Shown here: in pieces, positions 45,652 through 55,148 of the stretch | Layout of the letters: every line of letters begins with the position of its first letter | How positions within the stretch are numbered: position 1 is the stretch's first letter | Program-made: the position numbers and the translations under genes | Source: Billgrantia montanilacus | Lineage (GTDB): Bacteria; Pseudomonadota; Gammaproteobacteria; Pseudomonadales; Halomonadaceae | Direction of reading: 5' to 3' | Assembly (NCBI RefSeq): GCF_003336675.1 | Contig: NZ_QPII01000002.1 | Span: 1 to 64,000, forward strand | Length of the DNA stretch: 64,000 bases | The notes under the pieces: model-generated | Seen by the model: the letters and a program-made list of their open reading frames with translations, nothing else | Told to the model about the DNA's origin: nothing | Database searches by the model: none

Positions 45652-46157
45652 CTACCAGCGACACAGCCGCGCCGCTATCCGCCCTAGCCTTTCCCAACAA
45701 TCCAATCACAAACAGGCAAAGCCTGTCGATGGCCGATGAGCCCGCCTGCGCTTATGCTCAGCATTTTGCCAGAAAAGCCTTAGATAGAAATGGAAGAGAA
45801 CTGATGGTCATCAGGCGGCTTGATCGCGCCTCAGTGGGCCGGCGCCAGACCCGAACCAGCAGAAAGGGCCAATCTGGCACCCTGATGAAAAAGCTGGGTT
45901 AACGTGACCGGGGCCGTTGCAGGTCGCTGGGCGGACCGGTACGCTTTCATTCCAACGGCCTCCTTCCGTGTATTACTGGTTAACGCCTGTTGATGCGGCC
46001 AATTGATTAGAATAGCCCGGCTGCATGTTCGTGGAAAAATGCGCCTTGTTTATCGCGCATAGCTTTTTTCACGTCAATCCCGAGACATCGGAGACATTCA
46101 ACATGATCTGGCTCGAGCGGGAAACACCCTGTTCCCGACATCGGAGATGAGACTGCT
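45652..46157. other. 506-bp region between the fkpB stump and the squalene synthase gene
   Basis: No supported gene. It probably contains the insertion junction and the promoter of the synthase-P450 unit. Close to the synthase start the 11-mer GACATCGGAGA occurs twice, at 46084-46094 and 46137-46147, 53 bp apart (about five helical turns), possibly an operator; the second copy also overlaps the ribosome-binding region. Confidence 0.55.
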
Positions 46158-47216
46158 ATGAGGCCTGCCTCGCTCGCCCTACAGAACCGGCTGCTGCCCG
46201 GTGTCTCTCGGACCTTTGCCCTGACCATTCCACAGTTACCGATGCCCCTGCGCCCGGCAATCACCAACGCCTATCTCCTGTGTCGTATTGCCGACACGGT
46301 GGAAGATAGCACCGCCATGGCGCCCGACGAAAAGGACGCTCACTACCGGCGTCTGCTGGCAGGACTGAGTGATGCCAGCACCGCCCAGAGGTTCTCCGAG
46401 GGGCTGCTCGGTACCGGACTGGTACAAGACCCGCTGGAACGAGAACTCATCGTCCAGGCACCCGGCGTGCTGCGCGCGTTCGGCGAACTGCCGGTCGATC
46501 AACAGGGGGCATTGCGCGACTGTGTCACCACCATGTGCCACGGCATGGCTGATTTCGAACGCCTGAAGAACCCGCATGGTCTCGAAGACAGTGGCTGCCT
46601 GCGCGATTACTGTTACGTGGCGGCTGGCTGCGTTGGCGAAATGCTGACCCGCCTGTTCGCCGATATCAATCCGCATATCCACGATCAGCGGGATGAGCTT
46701 CGGCGCCTGTCATTGTCCTTCGGCCAGGGGCTGCAGTTGACCAACATTCTGAAAGACGTCTGGGATGATCGCCAGCGCAGCATCTGCTGGCTCCCGCGTG
46801 ACGTCTTCGAGGCGCGTGGCGTTGACCTGATGCGGACACAAAACTGGCAGGATCATCCCGGCTATCACGACGGCATCCGCTTTCTGGTGGCCGTCGCCCA
46901 TCATCATCTGCGCCTGGCCCAAGAGTACACGCTGCGCATTCCGGCCTCTGAGATCGGCATTCGACGCTTCTGTAGCTGGTCGATCGGCATGGCACTCTCC
47001 ACGCTGCGCAAGATTGCCGACAATCCGGGCTACACGGCCAGCGAACAGGTCAAGATCTCGCGGCGACGCCTCCGCTTGATCGTCGCCACGAACAATCTCT
47101 CGGTGGTCAGCGATACGCTCCTGCGCGGTGTTTTTCGACTGAGCTGCTACCGACTGCCAAGCGTTCGGGAAAAGGAGGTCGGCCACCTGCAGGCAGGGCA
47201 TGACGGGCGTGCCTGA
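46158..47216 (+). CDS. Squalene/phytoene synthase family protein (trans-isoprenyl diphosphate head-to-head synthase)
   Basis: A 352-residue soluble or membrane-associated enzyme. It has both Asp-rich motifs: DTVED at residues 46-50 and DVWDD at 200-204, plus the SRTF opening and YCYVAAGCVGEMLTRLF. The DTVED/DVWDD form is closer to squalene synthases than to the DDIVD form of HpnC/HpnD or many phytoene synthases. It should condense two farnesyl (or geranylgeranyl) diphosphates head to head; the product is not certain. GGAGATGAG precedes the ATG. The P450-cNMP fusion gene follows after 87 bp on the same strand and is the likely next enzyme. No hopanoid cyclase or carotenoid desaturase is in the window. 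Confidence 0.88.
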   Translation: MRPASLALQNRLLPGVSRTFALTIPQLPMPLRPAITNAYLLCRIADTVEDSTAMAPDEKDAHYRRLLAGLSDASTAQRFSEGLLGTGLVQDPLERELIVQAPGVLRAFGELPVDQQGALRDCVTTMCHGMADFERLKNPHGLEDSGCLRDYCYVAAGCVGEMLTRLFADINPHIHDQRDELRRLSLSFGQGLQLTNILKDVWDDRQRSICWLPRDVFEARGVDLMRTQNWQDHPGYHDGIRFLVAVAHHHLRLAQEYTLRIPASEIGIRRFCSWSIGMALSTLRKIADNPGYTASEQVKISRRRLRLIVATNNLSVVSDTLLRGVFRLSCYRLPSVREKEVGHLQAGHDGRA

Positions 47217-47303
47217 AGACGCGACCCATTTATTCTCACTCTGGCACAGTGCCGATAGCATGCGGCGTATTGCCGGTCCACGAGCCCAATCACAGGAAAC
47301 TGC

Positions 47304-49478
47304 TTGATGACAGCATCGAAACCCACCGAGTCCACGCCTCCGCCCACCCTACCTGGCCTACCCCTGCTCGGGAACACCATCGAGTTGCTGACCAAAGACG
47401 CCAATCGATTTTTCAGTGAGGCGTACGAAAAGCTCGGCCCAGTGTTCCAAGTCAATTACCTGTTTCGCAATTACACCATCATGGCGGGCCCGGAATCGCT
47501 GAACCACCTCCTGGAATTCCGCGAACAGGGCATGAGCCGAGAGGCTTTTTTCGGTCCGGTGGACAAACAGATCGGAGGTGTCGTGCTGCTGACGCAGCCC
47601 GTCGGTGCGTATCAGAATCTGCGCAATCAGGCACGTCTCGCGTTTTCTCGTCAGCTGGCCGCCGAGTTTATTCCCGACCTCGTTAGCTGCGTTGATGAGG
47701 GCCTGGACCGACATTCGCCGGGCAGCACCGTGTCAGTGATGGACCTGTGCACGCGCATCAGTTTCGATCAATACAGCCGCTTGCTGTGCGGTGAGAGCCT
47801 GGACGCCTACTTCGATACCGCCAACCGCTACGCGGTGTGGGTCATGAACATTGGTGTGAAGAAGGTGCCGGAGTTCAGCGTCCATCTGCCGGCCTACAAG
47901 AAGCTGCGGCGCGACGTCATGAAAATGGCGGATGAAATACTCACGCGTTATGAAAATCGCCCGGCAGACCATGGCATGCCCTACACGATCCTGGATGCCC
48001 TCGTCAGCGCCACAGACGATGACGGCAACCCGCTGCCGCGCAAGGATCTGGTGGCAACGCTGCAGTACGGCATTATCGGTACCGTGGTGTATATGAACCG
48101 CACCGTCGCCTTCCTGCTGCACGACCTGCTGTCGAACCCGGATCACTACGAGCGTGTGCGCGAGGAAGTGGACGGCGCCTATGCCGACGGGCTGCCGGAC
48201 AGTCTCGATCTGCGCGGCATGAGCACGCTGAATGCGGCGCTCAAGGAGTCGATGCGACTGCATCCAGTGTCACTTGGCATGCCGTTCATGGTCGATGAAC
48301 CCTTCGAGTTCAACGGCCACACGGTTCCCAAGGGGCAATTTTGCGTCTATAGCGGGGTCCCTAACCACTTTAGTGCCGACTTTTATCCGGAGCCTCACCG
48401 ATTCGATCCAGACCGGTGTCGCGCACCACGCAATGAACACAAACAGCGCCGCGCCTACGCGCCTTACGGATATGGCAAACGCGTCTGCCCAGCGGGGGGG
48501 CTGGTAGAGACGTGTACGCTGGTTTCGATCAGCCGGATCATTCACCGACGGACGTTCGAACGCGTACCGGCCAATGATCCGCTGCGCACCGTCCTCGCTC
48601 CACTGCCGGCACCGGATCGCAAATTCCGTATCCGCTTTATAGCCGAGCGCACCGAGCATGCGGCGGACAAGACGGATCACTCGCAACTGGCCGTCAACGC
48701 ACTCGATGAGCTTTTCGAAAGTGGTCGTCTGGCGAAACCCGCCATGCGCGAACGGCTGGACCATGTGACCGCCCGCCACCATGAGCCAGGTGATTACATC
48801 CTGCGTAAGGGAGAGCGGGCCGAGACATTCCATGTTCTGATTGAAGGCACCGTCGAGGTCACGTCGGGGTCGGATGAACACCTGGCCACCCTGGTGCCAG
48901 GTAGCTACTTTGGCGAAATCGGCCTGCTCGGCGAGGGTCATAGAACCGCCAACTGCCTGTCGACAACCCGTACGCTGGTACTGGAGATGACGCGGGAAGA
49001 CTTCCTTGCCATTGTGCTCAAGGATGATCTGGTGCCCGGCGAAATCGCGGCTGCGCTGCGCCAGCGCTACCTGACCACTCGCGTGCACAAAGCCCTGCCT
49101 GCGCTCACCTCAGAGCGGCTGAGAACGCTGGCCGGGACCGGCTCACTGAAACGCTTCGAGGCCGACGACATCATTATTCACCAGGGAGATGATGCCGACT
49201 GGTTCTACATCCTGCTCACCGGGGCAGTTGCCGTGCTGATCGAGGATGCGAATGGGACACAACAGGTGGCAACGCTGCAGGCAGGCGACCATTTTGGTGA
49301 AATCGGCATTCTCGAAGCCAGAGCGCGAACGGCAACGGTACAGGTTACGCCGGATGGACCGGTGGAAACCCTGGCCATCCCCCGCGACGCCCTGCTGAAA
49401 CTGGTAGAACAGGACCCTCAGGCACGCAAGGATATTGCATCTATCATTCTGGACCGAATCCGTTCAGGGTCGCTGTAA
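47304..49478 (+). CDS. Cytochrome P450 fused to two cyclic-nucleotide-binding domains
   Basis: A 724-residue fusion. Residues ~10-455 form a P450: PGLPLLGN proline-rich start, ESMR (Glu315/Arg318, K-helix ExxR), FDPDRC, and haem loop YGYGKRVCPAGG with Cys395 as axial ligand. The I-helix segment GIIGTVVYMNRTV has Val262-Tyr263 where the acid-threonine pair for O2 activation normally lies. Residues ~480-600 and ~605-722 are two CRP-type cNMP domains with complete cassettes: FGEIGLLGEGHRTANC (from Phe536) and FGEIGILEARARTATV (from Phe664), both with the phosphate-binding Arg. There is no DNA-binding or membrane segment. The synthase gene is 87 bp upstream, so the substrate may be its triterpene product (inference). 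Redox partners are not encoded nearby. Confidence 0.92.
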   Translation: MMTASKPTESTPPPTLPGLPLLGNTIELLTKDANRFFSEAYEKLGPVFQVNYLFRNYTIMAGPESLNHLLEFREQGMSREAFFGPVDKQIGGVVLLTQPVGAYQNLRNQARLAFSRQLAAEFIPDLVSCVDEGLDRHSPGSTVSVMDLCTRISFDQYSRLLCGESLDAYFDTANRYAVWVMNIGVKKVPEFSVHLPAYKKLRRDVMKMADEILTRYENRPADHGMPYTILDALVSATDDDGNPLPRKDLVATLQYGIIGTVVYMNRTVAFLLHDLLSNPDHYERVREEVDGAYADGLPDSLDLRGMSTLNAALKESMRLHPVSLGMPFMVDEPFEFNGHTVPKGQFCVYSGVPNHFSADFYPEPHRFDPDRCRAPRNEHKQRRAYAPYGYGKRVCPAGGLVETCTLVSISRIIHRRTFERVPANDPLRTVLAPLPAPDRKFRIRFIAERTEHAADKTDHSQLAVNALDELFESGRLAKPAMRERLDHVTARHHEPGDYILRKGERAETFHVLIEGTVEVTSGSDEHLATLVPGSYFGEIGLLGEGHRTANCLSTTRTLVLEMTREDFLAIVLKDDLVPGEIAAALRQRYLTTRVHKALPALTSERLRTLAGTGSLKRFEADDIIIHQGDDADWFYILLTGAVAVLIEDANGTQQVATLQAGDHFGEIGILEARARTATVQVTPDGPVETLAIPRDALLKLVEQDPQARKDIASIILDRIRSGSL

Positions 49479-49734
49479 TAATCTGAACGTAATCAAGGGC
49501 GAGCAGAACTCGATTCACGAGGACCACTCGCCATGGGTGAAAGAGTCTCCACCTGGGCGCCGACCTGCGACGGGTCGGTTCGTGTTGTGCTGCGCGGCCA
49601 GCGCACTACCCGAGTAAAGGGAACCGGCATTCCTCAATGTCAGAACCAGTTTGGCCCAAGGTCGTCTTTGCCGGCGCCGCCGCGGCCACTAGACTGATCG
49701 ATAACAACGTATAAAGACCCTAGAGGAGTACTCA

Positions 49735-50106
49735 ATGGCCAAGGTCCTGGTGGTGGACGATGAGCCCAATATCGTCCTGTCGATCGAGTTCCTGATGCAG
49801 CAGGCCGGCTTCGATGTGGTCACCGCCGAGGATGGCGAGAGCGCACTCGAACGGGTCGCGGAAACACCACCGGACCTGATCCTGCTCGATATCAGCCTGC
49901 CGGGCATCAGCGGGTTCGACGTACTGGAGCAGCTGCGCAGCGACCCACAGCATGCCCGCCTGCCGATCATCATGCTCACCGCCCATGGCCGTGAAGTCGA
50001 ACGAGAGAAGGGCCTCGCCCTGGGTGCCGACGATTACGTGACCAAGCCCTTCTCCACCCAGGCGCTGGTCGAGAAGGTCAAGACCCTGCTGGCCGAGGAT
50101 GCATGA
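49735..50106 (+). CDS. Single-domain response regulator
   Basis: A 123-residue receiver. The acidic pair is in LVVDDEPN, the phosphoacceptor Asp52 in [13 protein letters not shown], Thr near 82 in IIMLTAHG and Lys in DDYVTKPF. No output domain, so it signals by protein contact like CheY or acts as a phosphate relay or sink. AGAGGAG precedes the ATG and a TATAAA at ~49710 could be a -10 box. It overlaps the next gene by four bases and is encoded with the SLC5 histidine kinase at 52383-55115, its likely phosphodonor. Confidence 0.92.
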   Translation: MAKVLVVDDEPNIVLSIEFLMQQAGFDVVTAEDGESALERVAETPPDLILLDISLPGISGFDVLEQLRSDPQHARLPIIMLTAHGREVEREKGLALGADDYVTKPFSTQALVEKVKTLLAEDA

Positions 50107-52169
50107 TGATTCGGGGCAAGCTCCCCAAGCGTCAGCGTTTGATCGGCCTGTGGCTGCTGCTGAGCGGCATCAGCCTCTTTGGCGGGGCACTGTTCGCCGC
50201 CTGGCTGGATAGTCTCTTCCAGCCCCAGGGGTTGGCGCGACTGGTACTCTGGCTGGGCTGTTTTTCCGGCGGCGGGACGATCTTCCTGGTCGGACTGCTG
50301 CTCGAGCGCATGCTCTTCACCCCCCTGCGCCACCTCCAGGTCCAGCTCGCCCGACTGGTCGCCAACCCCGATGCCCGTGAGGACTATCCCCCCGAGGGGT
50401 GGTTGCGCGGACTGGGCCCCGATCTCATGCGGGTTCGAGAAGCCTGGCGTGCCGATCGACAGCGCCTGGCCACCGCCCACGCCGAAGGGGCGCGCAGTGC
50501 CGCGCGCATCCGCCAGGAGCTCGAGACGCTGCTGCAGGTCCTCGATACCCCCTTGCTGCTTAGCGATCACCACCGACGCCTGTTGCTGTTCAACCAGGCG
50601 GCCGAGACCCTCTTCGATGACAACCCCGCCCTCGGGCTCGGCAAGCGTCTTGATGCTCTGCTGCCCGTCTCGAGCCTACAGGACGCCCTGGCCCAGTTGC
50701 CGGAAGATGGCGCCCCGCGTGAGCTGCTGATTCCCTGCGACGAGCGCTGGCTGCACGTGGTGATGCGGCGCGTACCCAACAGCAACGGCGAAACGCTGCT
50801 CACCCTGACCGATGCCACCGCCGCATGGACCAGCGAGATGGGCGCCCGCGCCGGGCTCGCGGATATGCTGCCTCCCCTGCGTCGCCACGGAGCCAGCCTT
50901 AGCAGCGCCGCAGAAGCGCTGAGCAGCGCGCGTCATGCCGGCCGGCTGGACGACGATCTTCGCGACCGCCTCGAATCCGTGATCGACGAGGAGAGCCAGG
51001 CCCTGGGCCAGGGCATCGAAAGCCTGGGCAAGCTGATCGAGGACATGCAGCAGCAGGGAGAGCGGCTGGTGCCGCTGTGGTCAAACGACCTGTGGCAGTC
51101 GCTCAACGAACGCCTCGGCGATGACCCGCTGGAAGTCCTGCCCATCGGGATGCCCGCCTGGTTCAAGGGCGACGCCCCTGCGCTGCTGGTGCTGCTGGAG
51201 TCCCTGCTGGAACGACTGCAGCGCCATGCCGGCACTGCCTCCTTCGAGGCCGAGATGCTGCTCGGCAATCGGCGTGTCTATCTCGACCTCATCTGGACCG
51301 GCAAGCCGCTTTCCCAGCGCGAACTGGCGGCATGGAGTGACCAGCGTCTCGACGCACTGCCGCTGTCGCCGCGGGTCGGCGACCTGCTGCGACAGCATGC
51401 CAGCGATGCCTGGAGCCTGGCCGACAGTGACGGCAAGTACGCCAGGCTGCGCTTGCCACTCCCCGCCGTGGAAAGAGTCGGTGCCCCCCGTACGCTGGCG
51501 GCACCCCGCCCAGAATTCCACGACTTCGGCATCGCCGACCTGCCGCCGCCCGATGCCGAACTCGCCCGCAGGCCGCTGCGTGCATTGGAGATCGTGGCCT
51601 TCGATACCGAAACAACGGGCCTCGAACTGCGCCGCGGTGATACGGTGATCAGCATCGGTGCCTGCCGTATCGTCAACGCCAGGCTGCTGGCCAGTGATGT
51701 CTTCGACGTTCGCGTCGATCCCGGCAAGCCGATTCCCCCAGCCAGCACGGCGATCCACGGCCTGACCGACAGCGACGTCAGCGGCGCGCCTCCCCTGCCC
51801 GTCCTGTTGCCGCGTTTTCGCAATTATATCGGCGACGCGGTGGTATTGGCGCACAACGCCGCCTTCGACCTGCTCGCCTTGCAGCCCCCGGGGGCCAGTG
51901 TCACCCTGGATATGCCAGTGCTGGACACCCTGCTGATATCTCGGGCGCTGGACGAGAGCCTTGACGGACACGACCTGGATACCCTGGCCGACCGTTACAG
52001 CCTCAGGTTTCCCCCCGGGACGCGACACACCGCGCTGGGTGACGCCCGAGTCACGGCGGAGCTGTGGCTCGCACTGCTGCCCCGCCTTGAGGCAAGAGGC
52101 ATCGAGACCCTGGAACAGGCGCTTGCGCTTCAGGCCAGCGCCTTCGACAGGGAGGACGCCTGCACATGA
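50103..52169 (+). CDS. Membrane sensor protein fused to a DnaQ-type 3'-5' exonuclease
   Basis: A 688-residue fusion. Two transmembrane helices (residues ~12-35 and ~45-68), a HAMP-like linker, a PAS-like domain (~140-230: [28 protein letters not shown]) and a long helical region form a sensor-kinase-like front; I see no H-box or ATP-binding motifs. Residues ~495-665 are a DEDDh exonuclease: FDTETTGL (Exo I), AHNAAFDLL (Exo II) and [10 protein letters not shown] (Exo III). The catalytic acids are all present. The gene overlaps the response regulator and the small membrane protein gene by four bases each, so all are made together. A nuclease tied to a membrane sensor and nutrient-type kinase is unusual; the nucleic-acid or dinucleotide substrate is unknown. 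Confidence 0.88.
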   Translation: MMIRGKLPKRQRLIGLWLLLSGISLFGGALFAAWLDSLFQPQGLARLVLWLGCFSGGGTIFLVGLLLERMLFTPLRHLQVQLARLVANPDAREDYPPEGWLRGLGPDLMRVREAWRADRQRLATAHAEGARSAARIRQELETLLQVLDTPLLLSDHHRRLLLFNQAAETLFDDNPALGLGKRLDALLPVSSLQDALAQLPEDGAPRELLIPCDERWLHVVMRRVPNSNGETLLTLTDATAAWTSEMGARAGLADMLPPLRRHGASLSSAAEALSSARHAGRLDDDLRDRLESVIDEESQALGQGIESLGKLIEDMQQQGERLVPLWSNDLWQSLNERLGDDPLEVLPIGMPAWFKGDAPALLVLLESLLERLQRHAGTASFEAEMLLGNRRVYLDLIWTGKPLSQRELAAWSDQRLDALPLSPRVGDLLRQHASDAWSLADSDGKYARLRLPLPAVERVGAPRTLAAPRPEFHDFGIADLPPPDAELARRPLRALEIVAFDTETTGLELRRGDTVISIGACRIVNARLLASDVFDVRVDPGKPIPPASTAIHGLTDSDVSGAPPLPVLLPRFRNYIGDAVVLAHNAAFDLLALQPPGASVTLDMPVLDTLLISRALDESLDGHDLDTLADRYSLRFPPGTRHTALGDARVTAELWLALLPRLEARGIETLEQALALQASAFDREDACT

Positions 52170-52378
52170 ACGAATCCAGGAACGAAGCCCGCACCCATGC
52201 CCGGCTGATCGCCCTCATTTGTCTCACCGTCCTGCTGTTCTCCCCACCCCTTGTGTTGATCTTCGACAAACCCGCCGAGCAGGGCCTTTCGTGGTTACCC
52301 CTCTATATTTTCATCGTCTGGCTGTTAGTGATCGGGCTGGCCGCCTGGCTGATGGAACACCGCCAGGAGGACAGTTGA
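52166..52378 (+). CDS. Small two-helix membrane protein associated with the SLC5 kinase
   Basis: A 70-residue protein with two transmembrane helices (about residues 13-33 and 42-62) and charged ends. Its place directly before an SLC5-type protein recalls small DUF4212-like subunits of acetate-type symporters, but I cannot confirm that family. The start overlaps the exonuclease fusion stop (ATGA) and its stop is 4 bp before the next ATG, so it is translated with them. Confidence 0.75.
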   Translation: MNESRNEARTHARLIALICLTVLLFSPPLVLIFDKPAEQGLSWLPLYIFIVWLLVIGLAAWLMEHRQEDS

Positions 52379-52382
52379 CGCA

Positions 52383-55115
52383 ATGAGAACCGATCCGGTC
52401 GTGCTGACGGTCGCCTTCGGCTACCTGGCGCTGCTGTTCGTCATTGCTGCCTGGGGAGACCGGCGAGCCGAGAAGGGCCGCTCCGTGATCGGCTCACCTA
52501 CCGTCTACGCTCTGTCGATTGCGGTCTACTGCACCGCATGGACCTTCTATGGCAGTGTCGGGCGCGCTGCGGAATCCGGCCCCAGCTTTCTATTGATCTA
52601 CCTGGGGCCGACCCTGGCCATGCTCATGGCCCCCTTCATGATTCGCAAGATGGTGCGCATCGCCAGCACCCAGCGCATCACTTCCATTGCCGATTTCATC
52701 AGCGCCCGCTACGGCAAGAGCTCGAGCCTCGGCGCCCTGGTGGCACTGATCGCCCTGATCGGTATCACCCCCTATATCGCCCTGCAGCTAAAAGCCATCA
52801 CCCTGAGCCATGCCGTGCTGGTCAACTATCCGGAAGCTGCCGAATTCCGCATGGCCGACGAGAGCTTCTGGGTCGACAAGTCCTTCTGGGTCGCTCTGGT
52901 CCTGGCGGTGTTCATCATCCTGTTCGGCACCCGACACCTGGACGCCAGTGAGCGCCACGAAGGCATGGTGGCGGCAATCGCCTTCGAGTCGCTGGTCAAA
53001 TTGGTCGCCTTCCTCACCGTCGGCGTGTTCGTCGTGTTCGTGCTGTTCAATGGCCCGATGGACCTGTTCAGCCAGGTTGCCGAGAGCCCTCGACTGGTTG
53101 GTGCCCTGAGTCTCGATGCGGTGCCGGGCGGCGCAACCGGCTGGGTTGGCACCCTGGTACTGGCGTTCCTGGCGTTTCTCACCCTGCCACGCCAGTTCCA
53201 GGTGCTGGTGGTCGAGAACGTGGACGAACGCCACCTGAAACGCGCCAGCTGGCTCTTCCCGCTCTACTTGGTCGCCATCAACCTGTTCGTGATTCCCATT
53301 GCCATGGCCGGCCTGCTGCTGCCGGTCGGGACTAGCGACCCGGACAGCTTCGTACTGACACTGCCCTTGTCCGCAGGGCTCGAAGGGATACCGCTGCTGG
53401 TCTTCATCGGTGGTCTCTCGGCGGCAACCGGCATGGTGATCGTCGAGACCATTGCTCTCTCTACCATGGTCAGCAACCAGCTGGTGATGCCGCTACTGCT
53501 ACGCTACAAGCATCTTCAGCTCAGCTCCCAGGGCGAGCTGGCCGGCTGGCTTCTGGGTATTCGGCGCGTGGCCATCGTGCTTATCCTGCTATTGGGCTAC
53601 CTCTACCATGCGCTGATCGGCGACTCCTACAGCCTGGTCACCATTGGCCTGGTCTCCTTCGCCGCCGCCGCCCAGTTCGCCCCCGCCCTCTTGATCGGCA
53701 TGTATTGGCGGGGCGCCACCCGGGCGGGGGCGAGTCTCGGACTGATCGCCGGCTTCTTGATCTGGGTCTACACCCTGCTGCTACCCGGCTTCGCCCAGTC
53801 GGGGTGGCTCGACCCCGACTTCCTTGAACGAGGGCTCTGGGGACTGGGATGGCTTCGCCCCTATGCGCTGTTCGGCCTGGAAGGATGGGACATCTACAGC
53901 CACTCGCTGCTGTGGAGCCTGCTGGCCAATGTCGGCATCCTGGTCGGCATATCCCTGTTCACACGCCAGAGCCCGCTGGAGCAGACCCAGGCTGCACTGT
54001 TCACCAACGCCATGAATCCAGGGTTGCAGCACACTTCCCTGTGGCGCGGGCAGACCACACGCGGCGAACTCCAGACCCTGCTCAGCCGTTACCTGGGGGC
54101 CAATGCCACCGCCCGGATACTCGCCGACCAGACCAGCAACCGTGACAACTCCGACCCGGCCCCTCCGGCGATGATCGCCCGCGCCGAACAGGCCCTGTCG
54201 GGCGCCCTTGGCAGCGCTTCGGCAAGAGTGCTTATCAATTCCGTGGTGCGTGGTGAGGCCCTGGACCTGGAATCGATCCTGAGCATTCTCGACACCACCT
54301 CCCAGACGCTCGAATACAACCGCCGACTCGAACAGAAGTCCAACGAGCTGGCCAAGATCGGCGAGGAACTGCGTGCCGCCAACGAGCGCCTGCGTGAACT
54401 GGATCGTCTCAAGGACGAGTTCGTCGCCATGGTAAGCCATGAGCTCCGCACGCCGCTCACCTCGATACGCGCCTTCGCCGAGATCCTGCGCGACGGCAAG
54501 GACCTGCCGGAGGACAAGCGCATTCATTTCCTCGAAGTGGTGGTATTGGAGAGCCAACGGCTCTCCCGCCTGATCGAGGAGATACTCGACCTGGCGCGGC
54601 TGGAGAGCGGCAGGCTGACCCTGACGCCGCAGAAGCTTGACCTGGTGTCGTTGACCCGGCACAGCGTCGACGCCGTCCACCGCCTGCAGGAAGACCGCGG
54701 GGTAACGCTACAGCTGGATATCGACGTGGATGAAGCACCCGTCATCGGCGATCCGGACCGTCTGGAGCAGGTCATCATCAACCTGCTCGATAATGCCGGG
54801 AAATTTGCCGACGACGACGACCCCAAGGTTCGCCTCCACCTGACGCAACACAAGGAGCACTTTCGACTCAGCGTGGAGGACAACGGCCCCGGCATCTCTG
54901 CGGAAGAGCGCGAGCGAGTCTTCGAGAAGTTCCACCAGATAAAACGCCTGAGCAGCAGCGCCGGCAAGGCCAAGGGGCGCCCCAGGGGAAGTGGCCTGGG
55001 ACTGCCTATCAGCCGGGGCATTGTCGCCCACCTGGGCGGCAGGCTCTGGGTAGAGGATGCCCCCCAGCTACAGGGCGCCTGCCTGATCATGGAGTTGCCC
55101 CAGGCGCCTGAATGA
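52383..55115 (+). CDS. SLC5 transporter-domain sensor histidine kinase (CbrA/CrbS-like)
   Basis: A 910-residue protein. Residues ~5-495 are a sodium:solute symporter domain with ~13 helices (YCTAWTFYGSVGRAAESGPSF, RITSIADFISARYGKSSSLG). A ~130-residue linker and short coiled coil (LEQKSNELAKIGEELRAANERL) lead to the kinase. His686 in VSHELRTPLTS is the phospho-site; ATP-binding motifs are NLLDNAGKFAD, VEDNGPGIS and GSGLGLPISRGI. CbrA and CrbS/ActS kinases of this design control carbon, amino-acid or acetate use. It lacks the receiver domain some relatives have, and the cognate regulator is probably the single-domain protein at 49735-50106. Confidence 0.92.
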   Translation: MRTDPVVLTVAFGYLALLFVIAAWGDRRAEKGRSVIGSPTVYALSIAVYCTAWTFYGSVGRAAESGPSFLLIYLGPTLAMLMAPFMIRKMVRIASTQRITSIADFISARYGKSSSLGALVALIALIGITPYIALQLKAITLSHAVLVNYPEAAEFRMADESFWVDKSFWVALVLAVFIILFGTRHLDASERHEGMVAAIAFESLVKLVAFLTVGVFVVFVLFNGPMDLFSQVAESPRLVGALSLDAVPGGATGWVGTLVLAFLAFLTLPRQFQVLVVENVDERHLKRASWLFPLYLVAINLFVIPIAMAGLLLPVGTSDPDSFVLTLPLSAGLEGIPLLVFIGGLSAATGMVIVETIALSTMVSNQLVMPLLLRYKHLQLSSQGELAGWLLGIRRVAIVLILLLGYLYHALIGDSYSLVTIGLVSFAAAAQFAPALLIGMYWRGATRAGASLGLIAGFLIWVYTLLLPGFAQSGWLDPDFLERGLWGLGWLRPYALFGLEGWDIYSHSLLWSLLANVGILVGISLFTRQSPLEQTQAALFTNAMNPGLQHTSLWRGQTTRGELQTLLSRYLGANATARILADQTSNRDNSDPAPPAMIARAEQALSGALGSASARVLINSVVRGEALDLESILSILDTTSQTLEYNRRLEQKSNELAKIGEELRAANERLRELDRLKDEFVAMVSHELRTPLTSIRAFAEILRDGKDLPEDKRIHFLEVVVLESQRLSRLIEEILDLARLESGRLTLTPQKLDLVSLTRHSVDAVHRLQEDRGVTLQLDIDVDEAPVIGDPDRLEQVIINLLDNAGKFADDDDPKVRLHLTQHKEHFRLSVEDNGPGISAEERERVFEKFHQIKRLSSSAGKAKGRPRGSGLGLPISRGIVAHLGGRLWVEDAPQLQGACLIMELPQAPE

Positions 55116-55148
55116 AGTAGCAGCCTGGGAAACAAGGGGCAGTCCAGT

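Noticed and set aside
45636..45902. 88-codon plus-strand open frame between fkpB remnant and squalene synthase
   Set aside because: It starts inside the antisense of the fkpB remnant, has no ribosome site and no recognisable fold.
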